Part shown: positions 14,468 through 21,355 of the stretch, in pieces
Position numbering within the stretch: position 1 is the stretch's first letter
How the letters are laid out: every line of letters begins with the position of its first letter
Assembly (NCBI GenBank): GCA_005800255.1
Contig: SYGW01000017.1
Coordinates: 1 to 21,755, forward strand
Direction of reading: 5' to 3'
DNA length: 21,755 bases
From: Nitrospiraceae bacterium
Lineage (GTDB): Bacteria; Nitrospirota; Nitrospiria; Nitrospirales; Nitrospiraceae
Notes under the pieces: generated by a model
The model's database searches: none
Seen by the model: the letters and a program-made list of their open reading frames with translations, nothing else
Told to the model about the DNA's origin: nothing
Program-made: the position numbers and the translations under genes

Positions 14468-15829
14468 CTACGCCAGCACCACATCTAACGCCTCTCCCAC
14501 TTCCCTGATCCCGATCAATTCGATTCCATCGATCGGTTCCAACTTGGCCAGGTTCCGTTCCGGCAAGAGGCAACGTTTGAATCCCATTTTGGCCGCTTCA
14601 CGAATCCGCATCTCCGCCTGGCTAATCGCTCGCACCTCACCCCCGAGGCCGACTTCGCCCAGGACCAACAGGCCCGGCTCGATCGGCACTTCGCGCAGGC
14701 TCGACGTCACCGCCGCCACAATGCCCAAATCGATGGCAGGCTCGTCGATATGCATCCCCCCGACGACGTTCACATAGACATCTTGCCCGGACAGATGCAT
14801 CCCCAGCCGCTTCTCCATGACCGCGAGCAGGAGCGAGACCCGGTTCTGCTCCACCCCGTTCGCCATACGTTTAGGCATCGCATAGCTCGTGGAAGAGACC
14901 AGGGCTTGCAACTCCACCAGAATCGGCCGCGACCCTTCGAGGCTCGACACCACCACCGATCCCGTCGTGCGCTGGGACCGTTCCGCCAAAAACAACTCGG
15001 AGGGATTGCTCACTTCCTCCAGACCCGAGTCCTTCATCTCGAACACGCCAATCTCGTTGGTCGAACCGAAGCGATTCTTCACCGCGCGAAGGATGCGGAA
15101 GCTATGGCCCTTATCCCCTTCGAAATAGAGCACCGTGTCCACGATATGTTCCAGCAGCCGAGGCCCGGCGATGGCCCCTTCCTTCGTCACATGGCCGATG
15201 ATGAAGACCGGCACGCTGCTGCGCTTCGCGTACCACATCAATTGGCCAGCCACCTCCTGCACCTGGCTGATGCTGCCAGGCGCGGACGTGATCTGTTCCG
15301 TATAGACCGTTTGGATCGAATCGATGACCACGGCGGCAGGCTGGATCTCCTGCGCAGCCTTAAGGATCTGCTCGAGAGAGGTTTCCGCCAAGATCAACAG
15401 ATTCGGATGCTCGATGCCGAGCCTCTGCCCCCGCATCTTGATCTGCCTCGGAGATTCCTCCCCCGAAACATAGAGCACCGGTTCGTCTTTCGACGAAAGA
15501 CGCGGGAGAGCCTGAAGCAACAGGGTCGTCTTCCCGATCCCAGGGTCTCCGCCGATCAAAATGACCGAGCCGGGAATGACTCCCCCGCCCAACACCCGGT
15601 CAAACTCGCCGATATGGGTCAGCCTCCGGTCCTCACCGACCACTTCAATTTCGGCAATCGGCGTAGCCTTGGCCTGGGCAATCTTCATCGCAGCAGGTCG
15701 GCCCTTCCCGGTCGGCGCCTGCCGTTCCTCTTTCATGGTATTCCAGCCGCTGCAATCAGGGCAGCGGCCAAGCCACCGAGGCGCCTGATGCCCGCAAGCC
15801 TGGCAGGAAAAACTCGTTTTCGCTTTCAT
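14468..15829 (-). CDS. radA: DNA repair protein RadA (Sms)
   Basis: The product has 453 residues, a typical length. It has an N-terminal zinc finger with Cys9, Cys12, Cys23 and Cys26, and a RecA-like ATPase with Walker A GGDPGIGKTT (93-102) and Walker B VVIDS (167-171). The RadA-specific KNRFGSTNEIG motif (251-261) follows, then a Lon-protease-like C-terminal domain (VNVVGGMHIDEPAIDLGIVA). RadA is a hexameric helicase that drives branch migration in homologous recombination and repair. GAGG lies about 9 nt before the ATG. A TTGACT element lies in the upstream gap, but I see no convincing -10 at the right distance. The stop is close to the start of the LolB-like gene, suggesting cotranscription. 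Confidence 0.97.
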   Translation of the reverse strand: MKAKTSFSCQACGHQAPRWLGRCPDCSGWNTMKEERQAPTGKGRPAAMKIAQAKATPIAEIEVVGEDRRLTHIGEFDRVLGGGVIPGSVILIGGDPGIGKTTLLLQALPRLSSKDEPVLYVSGEESPRQIKMRGQRLGIEHPNLLILAETSLEQILKAAQEIQPAAVVIDSIQTVYTEQITSAPGSISQVQEVAGQLMWYAKRSSVPVFIIGHVTKEGAIAGPRLLEHIVDTVLYFEGDKGHSFRILRAVKNRFGSTNEIGVFEMKDSGLEEVSNPSELFLAERSQRTTGSVVVSSLEGSRPILVELQALVSSTSYAMPKRMANGVEQNRVSLLLAVMEKRLGMHLSGQDVYVNVVGGMHIDEPAIDLGIVAAVTSSLREVPIEPGLLVLGEVGLGGEVRAISQAEMRIREAAKMGFKRCLLPERNLAKLEPIDGIELIGIREVGEALDVVLA

Positions 15830-15904
15830 CTAACGGAGCCTCGATAAAAAGTAAAGTCAAAGGGCTAAAGTCTGAATGCTTATAGTAAAGGAGAGGAGGG
15901 GTGA

Positions 15905-15937
15905 ATGGAAGATACGGGAGTCGCTCAGAAACCCTAA
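15905..15937 (+). other. possible 10-codon leader-like ORF with a strong ribosome binding site
   Basis: On the plus strand a purine-rich AGGAGAGGAGGGG lies directly before ATG at 15905, followed by MEDTGVAQKP and TAA at 15935-15937. The last codons overlap the 5' arm of the hairpin at 15922-15947. TATAGT at 15881-15886 could be a -10 element, but no good -35 is seen and it is very close to the start. It lies between two minus-strand genes. Speculative. Confidence 0.2.
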
Positions 15938-15952
15938 TTCCTGAGCGTTTTT
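15922..15952 (+). terminator. intrinsic-terminator-like hairpin reading on the plus strand
   Basis: CGCTCAG (15922-15928) and CTGAGCG (15941-15947) form a perfect 7-bp stem with a 12-nt loop, followed directly by TTTTT (15948-15952). The T-run is only on the plus strand, although both neighbouring genes are on the minus strand. It would therefore stop antisense transcription or end a tiny plus-strand transcript. Confidence 0.5.
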
Positions 15953-15991
15953 ACGAACATTCCTTGCAACCAAAGCCTTTTTCGTCGCCCG

Positions 15992-16855
15992 CTATAACTT
16001 CCTCCGCACGTCCTTCCACTCCTTCGCAATCTTCGCCTTACGCGGCGCCTCTCCCTTGGCCGGCTCCGGCACCATCACGGCATCGAGGCGGCGTTGCAGA
16101 AACGTTTCGGCAAAGGCCTTCGTGCGCCCTACCCCGACCTTCAACGTTTTCCATCCTGCCGCATGCAAGGCATCGAGCTTCACCCCAAGCGCTGCCAGAT
16201 CCGATGGCAGCACGAGAATATGACCGACCGGAAACTTCCGATCCTTGAGCCATTGCCTGGCTTGAGCGCTTGCCTGGCTGGCAGAACCAGCCGCCTGATC
16301 CTGCGTCACCACATAGAGGACGTTGTAGTAGAACTGCGTGACCTTGCCGAGTTCCTCCGCTGCATCAGGCATCGGACGCCTGCCCTCCGCTTCCTTCCCT
16401 GGCCAGATCAGGGAAGGCCCCTGCCCAACTGGATCCTCCATGAGCGAGGCCATCTCCACCGCCATGATCGGGCCGCGCCGTTCCCATACGGCCAGATTGC
16501 CATCGGCCTCGGTCGCGGCAGCTCTCGGACTGTTTCCAATTCGCACGACGAAAGGAACTGATCCTTTGGCCTTCGGGATATAGGAGAAGAGGGCGCGCCC
16601 ATCTCCACCAGTCACTGCAGTGGCGACGACCTTGCCCGCGATCAGCAGCTCCAGTGGCTCGCCCCCCAGAACGGCCTCCGTCTTGAAGCCCTTCCAGGTC
16701 AGTGTCGCTTCGATGGTGGCTGGTTGATTCGGCGACGTGAGGCGATCCTGAACCGTCAAGGTCCCGGGAATCTTCTCAGCAGCAAAGAGGGTGCTGGTCG
16801 CAGTCCACACGAGGAAGAAGAGGAAAAAACCGGCTCTGCGGAAGGATACGCTCAT
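15992..16855 (-). CDS. secreted Ig-like plus degenerate HAD-like (LNS2/APP1-type) protein
   Basis: The product has 287 residues from the ATG at 16855, which begins a clean signal peptide (MSVSFRRAGFFLFFLVWTAT, cleavage near FAA). An ATG at 16873 would add six residues. A beta-rich N-terminal domain (about 30-115: TLTVQDRLTSPNQPATIEAT, VTGGDGRALFSYIP, GSVPFVVRIG) resembles an Ig-like or carboxypeptidase-regulatory fold. Residues about 125-275 follow the order of an LNS2/APP1 HAD domain: AAEELGKV, YNVLYVVTQDQA, ARQWLKDRKFPVGHILVLPS, LHAAGWKTLKVGVGRTKAFAETFLQRRLDAVMV. The place where DxDxT should occur reads MAVEMASLM, so the nucleophile Asp is missing and phosphatase activity is unlikely. The fold call is by eye. 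Neighbours are the Bcp gene upstream and radA downstream. Confidence 0.6.
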   Translation of the reverse strand: MSVSFRRAGFFLFFLVWTATSTLFAAEKIPGTLTVQDRLTSPNQPATIEATLTWKGFKTEAVLGGEPLELLIAGKVVATAVTGGDGRALFSYIPKAKGSVPFVVRIGNSPRAAATEADGNLAVWERRGPIMAVEMASLMEDPVGQGPSLIWPGKEAEGRRPMPDAAEELGKVTQFYYNVLYVVTQDQAAGSASQASAQARQWLKDRKFPVGHILVLPSDLAALGVKLDALHAAGWKTLKVGVGRTKAFAETFLQRRLDAVMVPEPAKGEAPRKAKIAKEWKDVRRKL

Positions 16856-16887
16856 AGTCCGCACAGCCAGCATACAATAGGACGAGG

Positions 16888-17355
16888 TTATGCTTTCAAG
16901 GCCGTCAACACTTCATCGACATGCCCCGAGATCTTCACTTTTCTGAAAATCGCCTTCACCTTGCCGGTCTGGTCGATCACGAAGGTGCTGCGTTCGATGC
17001 CCCAATACTTCTTCCCGTACATGCTTTTCTCTTTGTAGACCCCGTAGGCTGTCGCCACAACCTTGTCCTCGTCACAGAGCAACGTGAACGGCAAGGCAAA
17101 TTTCTCGATGAACTTCTGGTGGGATTTCTGGCCGTCGAAACTCACGCCCAGGACCCTCCCCCCAGCCTTTTTGATCAGCGCAATGTGATCGCGAAAGTCA
17201 CAGGACTCCTGGGTGCAGCCAGGGGTGCTGTCCTTGGGATAAAAATACAAGACCACCTGCTTGCCGAGGAAGTCCTTCAACTTCACCGGCTCTCCCGATT
17301 GATCGGGGAGCGCGAAGGCTGGCGCCTTATCACCGATTTCAAGTTCTGTTGCCAT
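16888..17355 (-). CDS. bcp: thioredoxin-dependent peroxiredoxin, Bcp/PrxQ type
   Basis: The product has 155 residues without a signal peptide. The peroxidatic motif is PKDSTPGCTQESCDF: Pro40, Thr44 and Cys47, with the resolving Cys52 five residues on, as in the Bcp/PrxQ group with both cysteines in one helix. FYPKDSTPGCT and the late Arg-containing segment GIERSTFVIDQTGKV also fit. It reduces hydrogen peroxide and organic hydroperoxides using thioredoxin, in the cytoplasm. The gene lies in the minus-strand block, 31 bp downstream of the TPR lipoprotein stop and ahead of the HAD-like gene. Family assignment is firm; physiological electron donor is assumed from the family. Confidence 0.95.
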   Translation of the reverse strand: MATELEIGDKAPAFALPDQSGEPVKLKDFLGKQVVLYFYPKDSTPGCTQESCDFRDHIALIKKAGGRVLGVSFDGQKSHQKFIEKFALPFTLLCDEDKVVATAYGVYKEKSMYGKKYWGIERSTFVIDQTGKVKAIFRKVKISGHVDEVLTALKA

Positions 17356-17386
17356 CTCAGTCGTTCTCTCTCAAGTTCCCGAAAAA

Positions 17387-17824
17387 TTATCGCGGGCCGC
17401 TGCCGATGCCAGGCCTGCCGGTCGCGATGGGATGTTCTTTATGCACCTTGGGCGCGTCCGGGCTTCCGAAGGGACGGAGGGCGGGCGAATCCCAGATCAC
17501 CTTGTCGCCCGGAGCCAGATTGGCCGCCTCCAGAAACTGCTGGTGCGCTTGCTCCGTGTCGCCCAGGGCATTCAACGCCAGCGCGTAGTTATAATGCGCC
17601 GGCCCCGATTGAGGCGCCGCGGCGATTGCTTGGGAAAAATACTTCTTCGCCTCTTCGAACTGCCTCGTGTGATAGGCCTGCGTCCCCTGTTCCGTCAGGG
17701 CCACGGCTTGCGGCTTCACCCCCGACTCGAGCGCCAGCGGGACTAACGGCTTCGCCTTGGGTTTCGCGCAGGCCGCAGCCCCGACGAGCAACAAAACCAC
17801 GCCTAGCAGAGACAGGAATTTCAT
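17387..17824 (-). CDS. small TPR lipoprotein
   Basis: The product has 145 residues. The ATG at 17824 is chosen over an open frame reaching 18010, because GAGGTG lies just upstream and the N-terminus is then MKFLSLLGVVLLLVGAAAC, a lipoprotein signal with Cys19. The mature part has two TPR units: ALTEQGTQAYHTRQFEEAKK with YFSQAIAAAPQS, then AHYNYALALNALGDTEQAHQ with QFLEAANLAPGDK. A short Pro/Gly-rich tail with histidines follows (VHKEHPIATGRPGIGSGPR). TPRs suggest a scaffold role at the envelope; the partner is unknown. It lies 25 bp after the second DUF507 gene and 31 bp before the peroxiredoxin gene. Confidence 0.8.
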   Translation of the reverse strand: MKFLSLLGVVLLLVGAAACAKPKAKPLVPLALESGVKPQAVALTEQGTQAYHTRQFEEAKKYFSQAIAAAPQSGPAHYNYALALNALGDTEQAHQQFLEAANLAPGDKVIWDSPALRPFGSPDAPKVHKEHPIATGRPGIGSGPR

Positions 17825-17849
17825 CGCACCTCGACGGCCCATGAACCCC

Positions 17850-18125
17850 TCACAGCTTTGCATATTTTCGCATCTCTTCTTCAAACGTTTTCCGGTACAG
17901 CACCTCCCACTCCGCACTGCCCTCGACAATCCCGCGCGAGTAGGAGGCCAACTTGGCCTTGACCCTTCGATCGATTTCTGCCTCTTGCGCCAACTCGGAG
18001 GCCAACACATTTTTGATCTCTCTCAAGACCCGCCCATCCTCGGCTTGAACCGTCACCAGCGGGCTTTTCTTCACCACCTGGAGAATGACATGGGAGAGAT
18101 GGCTGATTTTGTCTTCGCTCAACAT
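17850..18125 (-). CDS. DUF507 family protein (second of a tandem pair)
   Basis: The product has 91 residues, mostly helical: MLSEDKISHLSHVILQVVKK, a middle VLREIKNVLASELAQEAEIDRRVKAKLASYSRGI, and an end with WEVLYRKTFEEEMRKYAKL. The order (N-terminal I..L...I...L segment, central IK..L..EL..E..ID..V, and final W..LY.K...EE) matches DUF507, whose function is not known to me. It is a diverged paralogue of the gene at 18202-18483 just upstream. The gap between the two is 76 bp and contains an inverted repeat. Likely cotranscribed with its neighbours on the minus strand. Confidence 0.8.
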   Translation of the reverse strand: MLSEDKISHLSHVILQVVKKSPLVTVQAEDGRVLREIKNVLASELAQEAEIDRRVKAKLASYSRGIVEGSAEWEVLYRKTFEEEMRKYAKL

Positions 18126-18134
18126 ACAAAACCC

Positions 18135-18205
18135 GTAAAGCGTGAGAGGTGAAAGGTAACAGGCCCGAATGAAGAATGTTCACTCTTGCTGCGTTTCACG
18201 CTTAC
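18135..18205. repeat. inverted repeat GTAA(A)GCGTGA / TCACGCTTAC between the DUF507 genes
   Basis: GTAAAGCGTGA at 18135-18145 and TCACGCTTAC at 18196-18205 are inverted copies, differing by one extra A. Neighbouring GAGAGGTGAAAGGTAAC and TGCGTTTCACG show the same TGAAACG-like wording. The TAA stop of the upstream DUF507 gene (18202-18204) lies in the right arm. A related TTCACGCTTTC occurs at 10732-10742 upstream of the propeller gene. Confidence 0.5.
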
Positions 18206-18483
18206 AGAATGATGCCCCGCTCCCGCGCCAGCTTGGTCTTGACCATCGTGAACATCCGCTGAAAATCCACTTGCCCCCGCTCGATATCTTGCTCGTAGGC
18301 TTTCAACAGCTGCCGCACTTCGGCGTTCAAACGGTCTTCGACCGACAGTTCCTCGACAATGGCATGATTGATCTGTTCGACGAAGGCCTTGCGATCCCCG
18401 GCGATCGCCACCTGCCCCTCCTGCTGCAGCCTCGTCACCACCGACTCGGAAATGTGGCGCATACGCTCTTTCGATAGTCTCAT
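18202..18483 (-). CDS. DUF507 family protein (first of a tandem pair)
   Basis: The product has 93 residues and is the more canonical copy. It has MRLSKERMRHISESVVTRLQ, EGQVAIAGDRKAFVEQINHAI, then VEELSVEDRLNAEVRQLLKAYE, DIERGQVDFQRMFTMVKTKL and ARERGIIL. This is the full DUF507 pattern of an N-terminal helix, a central acidic helix with ED.L..EVR.LL, and a final K..LA.ERG. Function is unknown. The ATG overlaps the stop of the cyclophilin-like gene by 4 bp (ATGA), so the two are translationally coupled. A second, diverged copy follows after 76 bp. Confidence 0.87.
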   Translation of the reverse strand: MRLSKERMRHISESVVTRLQQEGQVAIAGDRKAFVEQINHAIVEELSVEDRLNAEVRQLLKAYEQDIERGQVDFQRMFTMVKTKLARERGIIL

Positions 18484-18869
18484 CGCTCGACCTTCTCAAG
18501 CTTGATGGTCGGCACGTCCATCACCCGCCGCAGCACCGAGGCATCCCCGACAATACGGCCGATCACATTGACCCGGTCAGCCGGGACCGGATCCTCCCCC
18601 ATGCTCATCGGAGTGCGTCCAAAGAAAATCGCCAGGACCTGCCCCGCTCCCCAGAAGGCGACATCGCCGACTTTGACTTGATTCGTTGCCGTCTCCCGGT
18701 GATCTTTCACCCCGGCCAACTTGAAGTAGAACTCTTCGCCCCAGGTGTTGACCGGACTTTCAACCGGCAGGGCCGCATAGACTTCCTGCGCCGTTTTCGT
18801 GGATTTGAGTTCCGCGTCGAGCTGCACGGAGCCGACGGTAATGCGAATTTTATTGGGAAGATCAGCCAT
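18480..18869 (-). CDS. cyclophilin-like-fold protein (DUF369/TM1367-like)
   Basis: The product has 129 residues. It starts with a short beta strand (KIRITVGSVQLDAELKST), then TAQEVYAALPVESPVNTWGEEFYFKL, VGDVAFWGAGQVLAIFFGRTPMS, ADRVNVIGRIVGD and a final strand. This order is that of the small cyclophilin-like family that includes TM1367, a beta-barrel without known isomerase activity. No signal peptide is seen, so it is probably cytoplasmic. It is the first gene of the long minus-strand block, with a promoter-like sequence at 18927-18955 and a GC-rich hairpin at 18882-18897 just before the start codon. GGAA is the only Shine-Dalgarno-like sequence. Confidence 0.75.
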   Translation of the reverse strand: MADLPNKIRITVGSVQLDAELKSTKTAQEVYAALPVESPVNTWGEEFYFKLAGVKDHRETATNQVKVGDVAFWGAGQVLAIFFGRTPMSMGEDPVPADRVNVIGRIVGDASVLRRVMDVPTIKLEKVER

Positions 18870-18881
18870 TAGATTCCAATC

Positions 18882-18897
18882 GCCGCCTCGTGGCGGC
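18882..18897 (-). promoter_or_regulatory. GC-rich hairpin in the leader of the minus-strand block
   Basis: GCCGCC, a 4-nt loop and GGCGGC form a perfect 6-bp stem that lies 12 bp upstream of the ATG at 18869, between the promoter-like sequence and the start codon. It has no T-run, so it is not a terminator. It could affect ribosome access or mRNA stability (inference). Confidence 0.35.
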
Positions 18898-18926
18898 CAT
18901 GAGATGAAAACCCGCTCAGGACGCGG

Positions 18927-18955
18927 ACTTTAGCTTGTTTATTCGGTGAAATCAA
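18927..18955 (-). promoter_or_regulatory. sigma70-like promoter for the minus-strand block
   Basis: Reading the minus strand, TTGATT (18955-18950) and TAAAGT (18932-18927) are separated by 17 bp, each matching 4 of 6 consensus bases. The start point would be near 18920, about 50 nt upstream of the cyclophilin-like gene. The same gap must also hold the promoter for the plus-strand nuclease gene, for which I see only weak candidates. Confidence 0.4.
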
Positions 18956-18974
18956 GGCACAATCCCGCCATTAC

Positions 18975-19781
18975 ATGCTCACATCATCCTTCGTACTCCT
19001 CAAAGGTCTCGGCCAAAGCTCCGAACGCCGTCTCTGGCAGGAAGGCGTCCTCGATTGGGGCTCCTTCCTCCGATCGCCGACTCTCCCGGGCATCTCCTCG
19101 AGCAGAAAAGAATGGTATGACGGCGAACTCGCCACCGCCCAAACACGGCTGGCAGCAGGCGACGCGCAATTTTTCGGCGCCTGTCTCAAAAGCCGGGAAC
19201 ACTGGCGCCTCTTCGAGACGTTTCGCCCCCGCACACTCTATCTGGACATCGAAACGACAGGACTCTCCGCGCGCGAAGGCCATGTCACGGTAGTCGGGCT
19301 CTATCGCAACGGACAGATGACGAGCCTAGTCCGGGGGGAAACATTGACGGAAGAGCGGTTGCACGCCGAGCTGGAGCAGACCGACCTCTTCGTCACATTT
19401 TTCGGCAGCGGGTTCGACGTCCCCTACTTGCAGGCGAAGTTCCCCCGGTTAAATTTCAAAAAACCGCACTTCGATCTCTGTTTCGCGGCGCGCAGGCTCG
19501 GGCTGCAAGGCGGACTGAAACATATCGAGCGCGAACTTGAGATTGAACGAGAGACCGATGTGGTGGGACTCGACGGATGGGAAGCCGTGCGCCTCTGGCA
19601 CCAATGGTGCGCGGGAGACGAGGCCGCCCGTGCTCTACTCCTACGGTACAACGAAGCCGATACCAAAAACCTCGAACCGCTCGCAGCCCTGCTTTACGAC
19701 CAGATGGTCGCGCGATTCGGCCCCTCATCCATAGGATTTCCACCGACCAGGCAACAAGAACCGATCGAGGTTGCGCCATGA
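18975..19781 (+). CDS. YprB-like ribonuclease H-fold (DEDD) exonuclease
   Basis: The product has 268 residues. The N-terminal FVLLKGLGQSSERRLWQEGVLDWGSFL is the small helical segment that precedes the nuclease in YprB-like proteins. The DEDD residues are visible: Asp91 and Glu93 in YLDIETTGL, Asp148 in FGSGFDVPYL, and Asp229 in RYNEADTKNL. HFDLCFAARRLGLQGGLKHIERELE is the expected central segment. Members are predicted 3'-5' exonucleases; the substrate of this one is unknown. The usual Asn of the yNG..FD segment is replaced by a Gly-Ser run. The stop codon overlaps the PP2C start (ATGA). It is divergent from the minus-strand block, with a 105-bp gap. Confidence 0.85.
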   Translation: MLTSSFVLLKGLGQSSERRLWQEGVLDWGSFLRSPTLPGISSSRKEWYDGELATAQTRLAAGDAQFFGACLKSREHWRLFETFRPRTLYLDIETTGLSAREGHVTVVGLYRNGQMTSLVRGETLTEERLHAELEQTDLFVTFFGSGFDVPYLQAKFPRLNFKKPHFDLCFAARRLGLQGGLKHIERELEIERETDVVGLDGWEAVRLWHQWCAGDEAARALLLRYNEADTKNLEPLAALLYDQMVARFGPSSIGFPPTRQQEPIEVAP

Positions 19782-20584
19782 TGCAGGCCCAGCCATGGAC
19801 CGGAGTCGGCCGAACTGAAACCGGTCATGTCCGGACGTCGAACCAGGATGCGTTGGCCCTCCTGAATGATTGTGGCGTCTGGATCGTGGCAGATGGAATA
19901 GGTGATCGCCCGGCTGGAGATCTTGCAGCCCAAAGCGCCGCGGCCGCCGCCACCCAGCGAGCTCGCGCACAAGCCGCCCAGCTCCGCGAGCACCAGCCCG
20001 CTGCCGCCGCATTCGTCACCGGCCTGGTGACAACCGCCAATCAGCATATCCATGAACTCATGCTGGCGACGCCATCATTGCAAGGGATGGGCACGACCTT
20101 CGTTGCCCTGGCCATAACGCAAGCCCCCATGCCCATCGCCCATATCGCCCACGCGGGAGATAGCCGCGCCTATCTCTATCGGACGGGGCAGCTCAAGCAA
20201 TTGACGCGCGACCATACCCTCGTCGAAAACCTGTTGCAAGACGGCCTGATCGATGCGGCCACAGCCCTCACCCATCCGGAACGCCACATCTTGACCAAAG
20301 GTCTGGGCATAGACGTCGCGATACAACCGGACCTCGCCTCGACCCCGGTGACTCAGCACGATCTCATTCTGCTCTGCAGCGACGGGCTCACCAAAATGCT
20401 GGAGGATGCCGCCATCGCATCGGTGCTCTCCCGTGCGGACGGCGATCCCCACAAGGCCTGCCATGACCTGATCGAACAGGCCCTCAGCCGAGGGGGCGAA
20501 GATAATGTGACGGTGATCGTCGTGGCCGCTCATCGCGAGAAGACATCCGGCTGCGCCGTTGACACGAGCAACCTGACTCGATAG
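19778..20584 (+). CDS. PP2C-type (PPM) serine/threonine protein phosphatase
   Basis: The product has 268 residues. The ATG at 19778 overlaps the nuclease stop and has GAGG 7 nt upstream. A second ATG follows at once. PPM motifs occur in order: RTSNQDA (Asp24), VADGIGDRPAGD (Asp39), MGTTFVALAI, AHAGDSRAYLYR, LTRDHTLVENLLQDG, HPERHILTKGLG, LLCSDGLTKML (Asp202) and GGEDNVTVIVV (Asp242). These give the metal-binding aspartates for Mg/Mn-dependent dephosphorylation of phospho-Ser/Thr. It is a soluble stand-alone catalytic domain, like Stp/PrpC, which normally counters a Hanks-type kinase; no kinase gene is in this window. Start-stop overlap with the nuclease suggests coupled expression. Confidence 0.93.
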   Translation: MMQAQPWTGVGRTETGHVRTSNQDALALLNDCGVWIVADGIGDRPAGDLAAQSAAAAATQRARAQAAQLREHQPAAAAFVTGLVTTANQHIHELMLATPSLQGMGTTFVALAITQAPMPIAHIAHAGDSRAYLYRTGQLKQLTRDHTLVENLLQDGLIDAATALTHPERHILTKGLGIDVAIQPDLASTPVTQHDLILLCSDGLTKMLEDAAIASVLSRADGDPHKACHDLIEQALSRGGEDNVTVIVVAAHREKTSGCAVDTSNLTR

Positions 20585-20618
20585 CTTAAATTTCCAAACA
20601 CCTCCTCAAGAGGCTTTC

Positions 20619-21143
20619 ATGTCCCACATTATATTCAGTCTCCTCTTCGCCTTCGCCACGATTCAAGCCGCCGCCGCAATGGATCGAGCACAGGGCACAG
20701 ACGCCTCCGGCTACACCAGCGGCAGAGAGCCGTCTCGGGAATGGCCCGCGTTTGAGCGGCGCCGCATCGCTTCTCCGCCACAGCTGATCAATGCTGCGCA
20801 ACCCTCGTCTATACCGGACCTAAGCGGGGAATGGGAAATTCTCGAAGTCGAAGACGATAAACGCTACAAGGCCACCCTCGACAAAGCCGGCAACGGCCCC
20901 TATAGCCAACAGGGCGGACGATTCACCACCACGAAATATGCCGACCGTCTCTGGCAAGGTACCTGGCAACAAACCGGCAATGATCGTGAAGGGGGCTTTG
21001 AAATCTTGCTCGCAGAAGACGGCACGCGAGCTAAAGGCCGGTGGTGGTATTCACGAGTCGGAAGCCAGAAAAATATCCCCCCTCGTGAGCATGGCGGGAC
21101 CTACCAATGGAACCGACTCACACCGGTACCAGCCTCACGGTAA
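20619..21143 (+). CDS. small secreted protein of unknown function
   Basis: The product has 174 residues, with AAGAGG about 7 nt before the ATG. The N-terminus MSHIIFSLLFAFATIQAAAA is a plausible signal peptide cleaved before MDRAQG. After a polar linker, a compact beta-rich domain starts at LSGEWEILEVEDDKRYKATL and continues GPYSQQGGRFTTTKYADRLW, QGTWQQTGNDREGGFEILLA, GRWWYSR and GTYQWNRLTP. Repeated GxW/GTW strands suggest a small barrel-like binding domain, similar to those in which each strand reports an added value of W and G. I do not recognise the family. It follows the PP2C gene by 34 bp and may be its operon partner. The region after it, 21144-21355, holds only a short palindrome (TCTCCT, CAG, AGGAGA) and no convincing gene. 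Confidence 0.65.
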   Translation: MSHIIFSLLFAFATIQAAAAMDRAQGTDASGYTSGREPSREWPAFERRRIASPPQLINAAQPSSIPDLSGEWEILEVEDDKRYKATLDKAGNGPYSQQGGRFTTTKYADRLWQGTWQQTGNDREGGFEILLAEDGTRAKGRWWYSRVGSQKNIPPREHGGTYQWNRLTPVPASR

Positions 21144-21355
21144 ATCGAGCAGGCCTCCTGACTTCGCAACCGCTCGAGCTCATTGATTCACCGCCATCTC
21201 CTCAGAGGAGAACTGCCAACGGCTGCGCGCCCATGCAGGCACCCACTTCAAGCCAACACTGACAGAGCACTTTGTGCAGACAGTCCAGGAAAATAAGAGT
21301 GCCCTGCCTGCCATGGCGATCACCGCCACTCCAGCCTTCCGCGCCAGCCCCTAGG

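Noticed and set aside
14750..15847. A 365-codon plus-strand open frame opposite radA
   Set aside because: It is antisense to an unmistakable RadA and is His/Arg/Asp-rich without domain.
21193..21352. An open stretch on the plus strand with protein-like text (LTEHFVQTVQENKSALPAMA) before recN
   Set aside because: There is no ATG or convincing start in the frame, it is only about 50 codons, and I recognise no family; it may be a remnant but cannot be supported.
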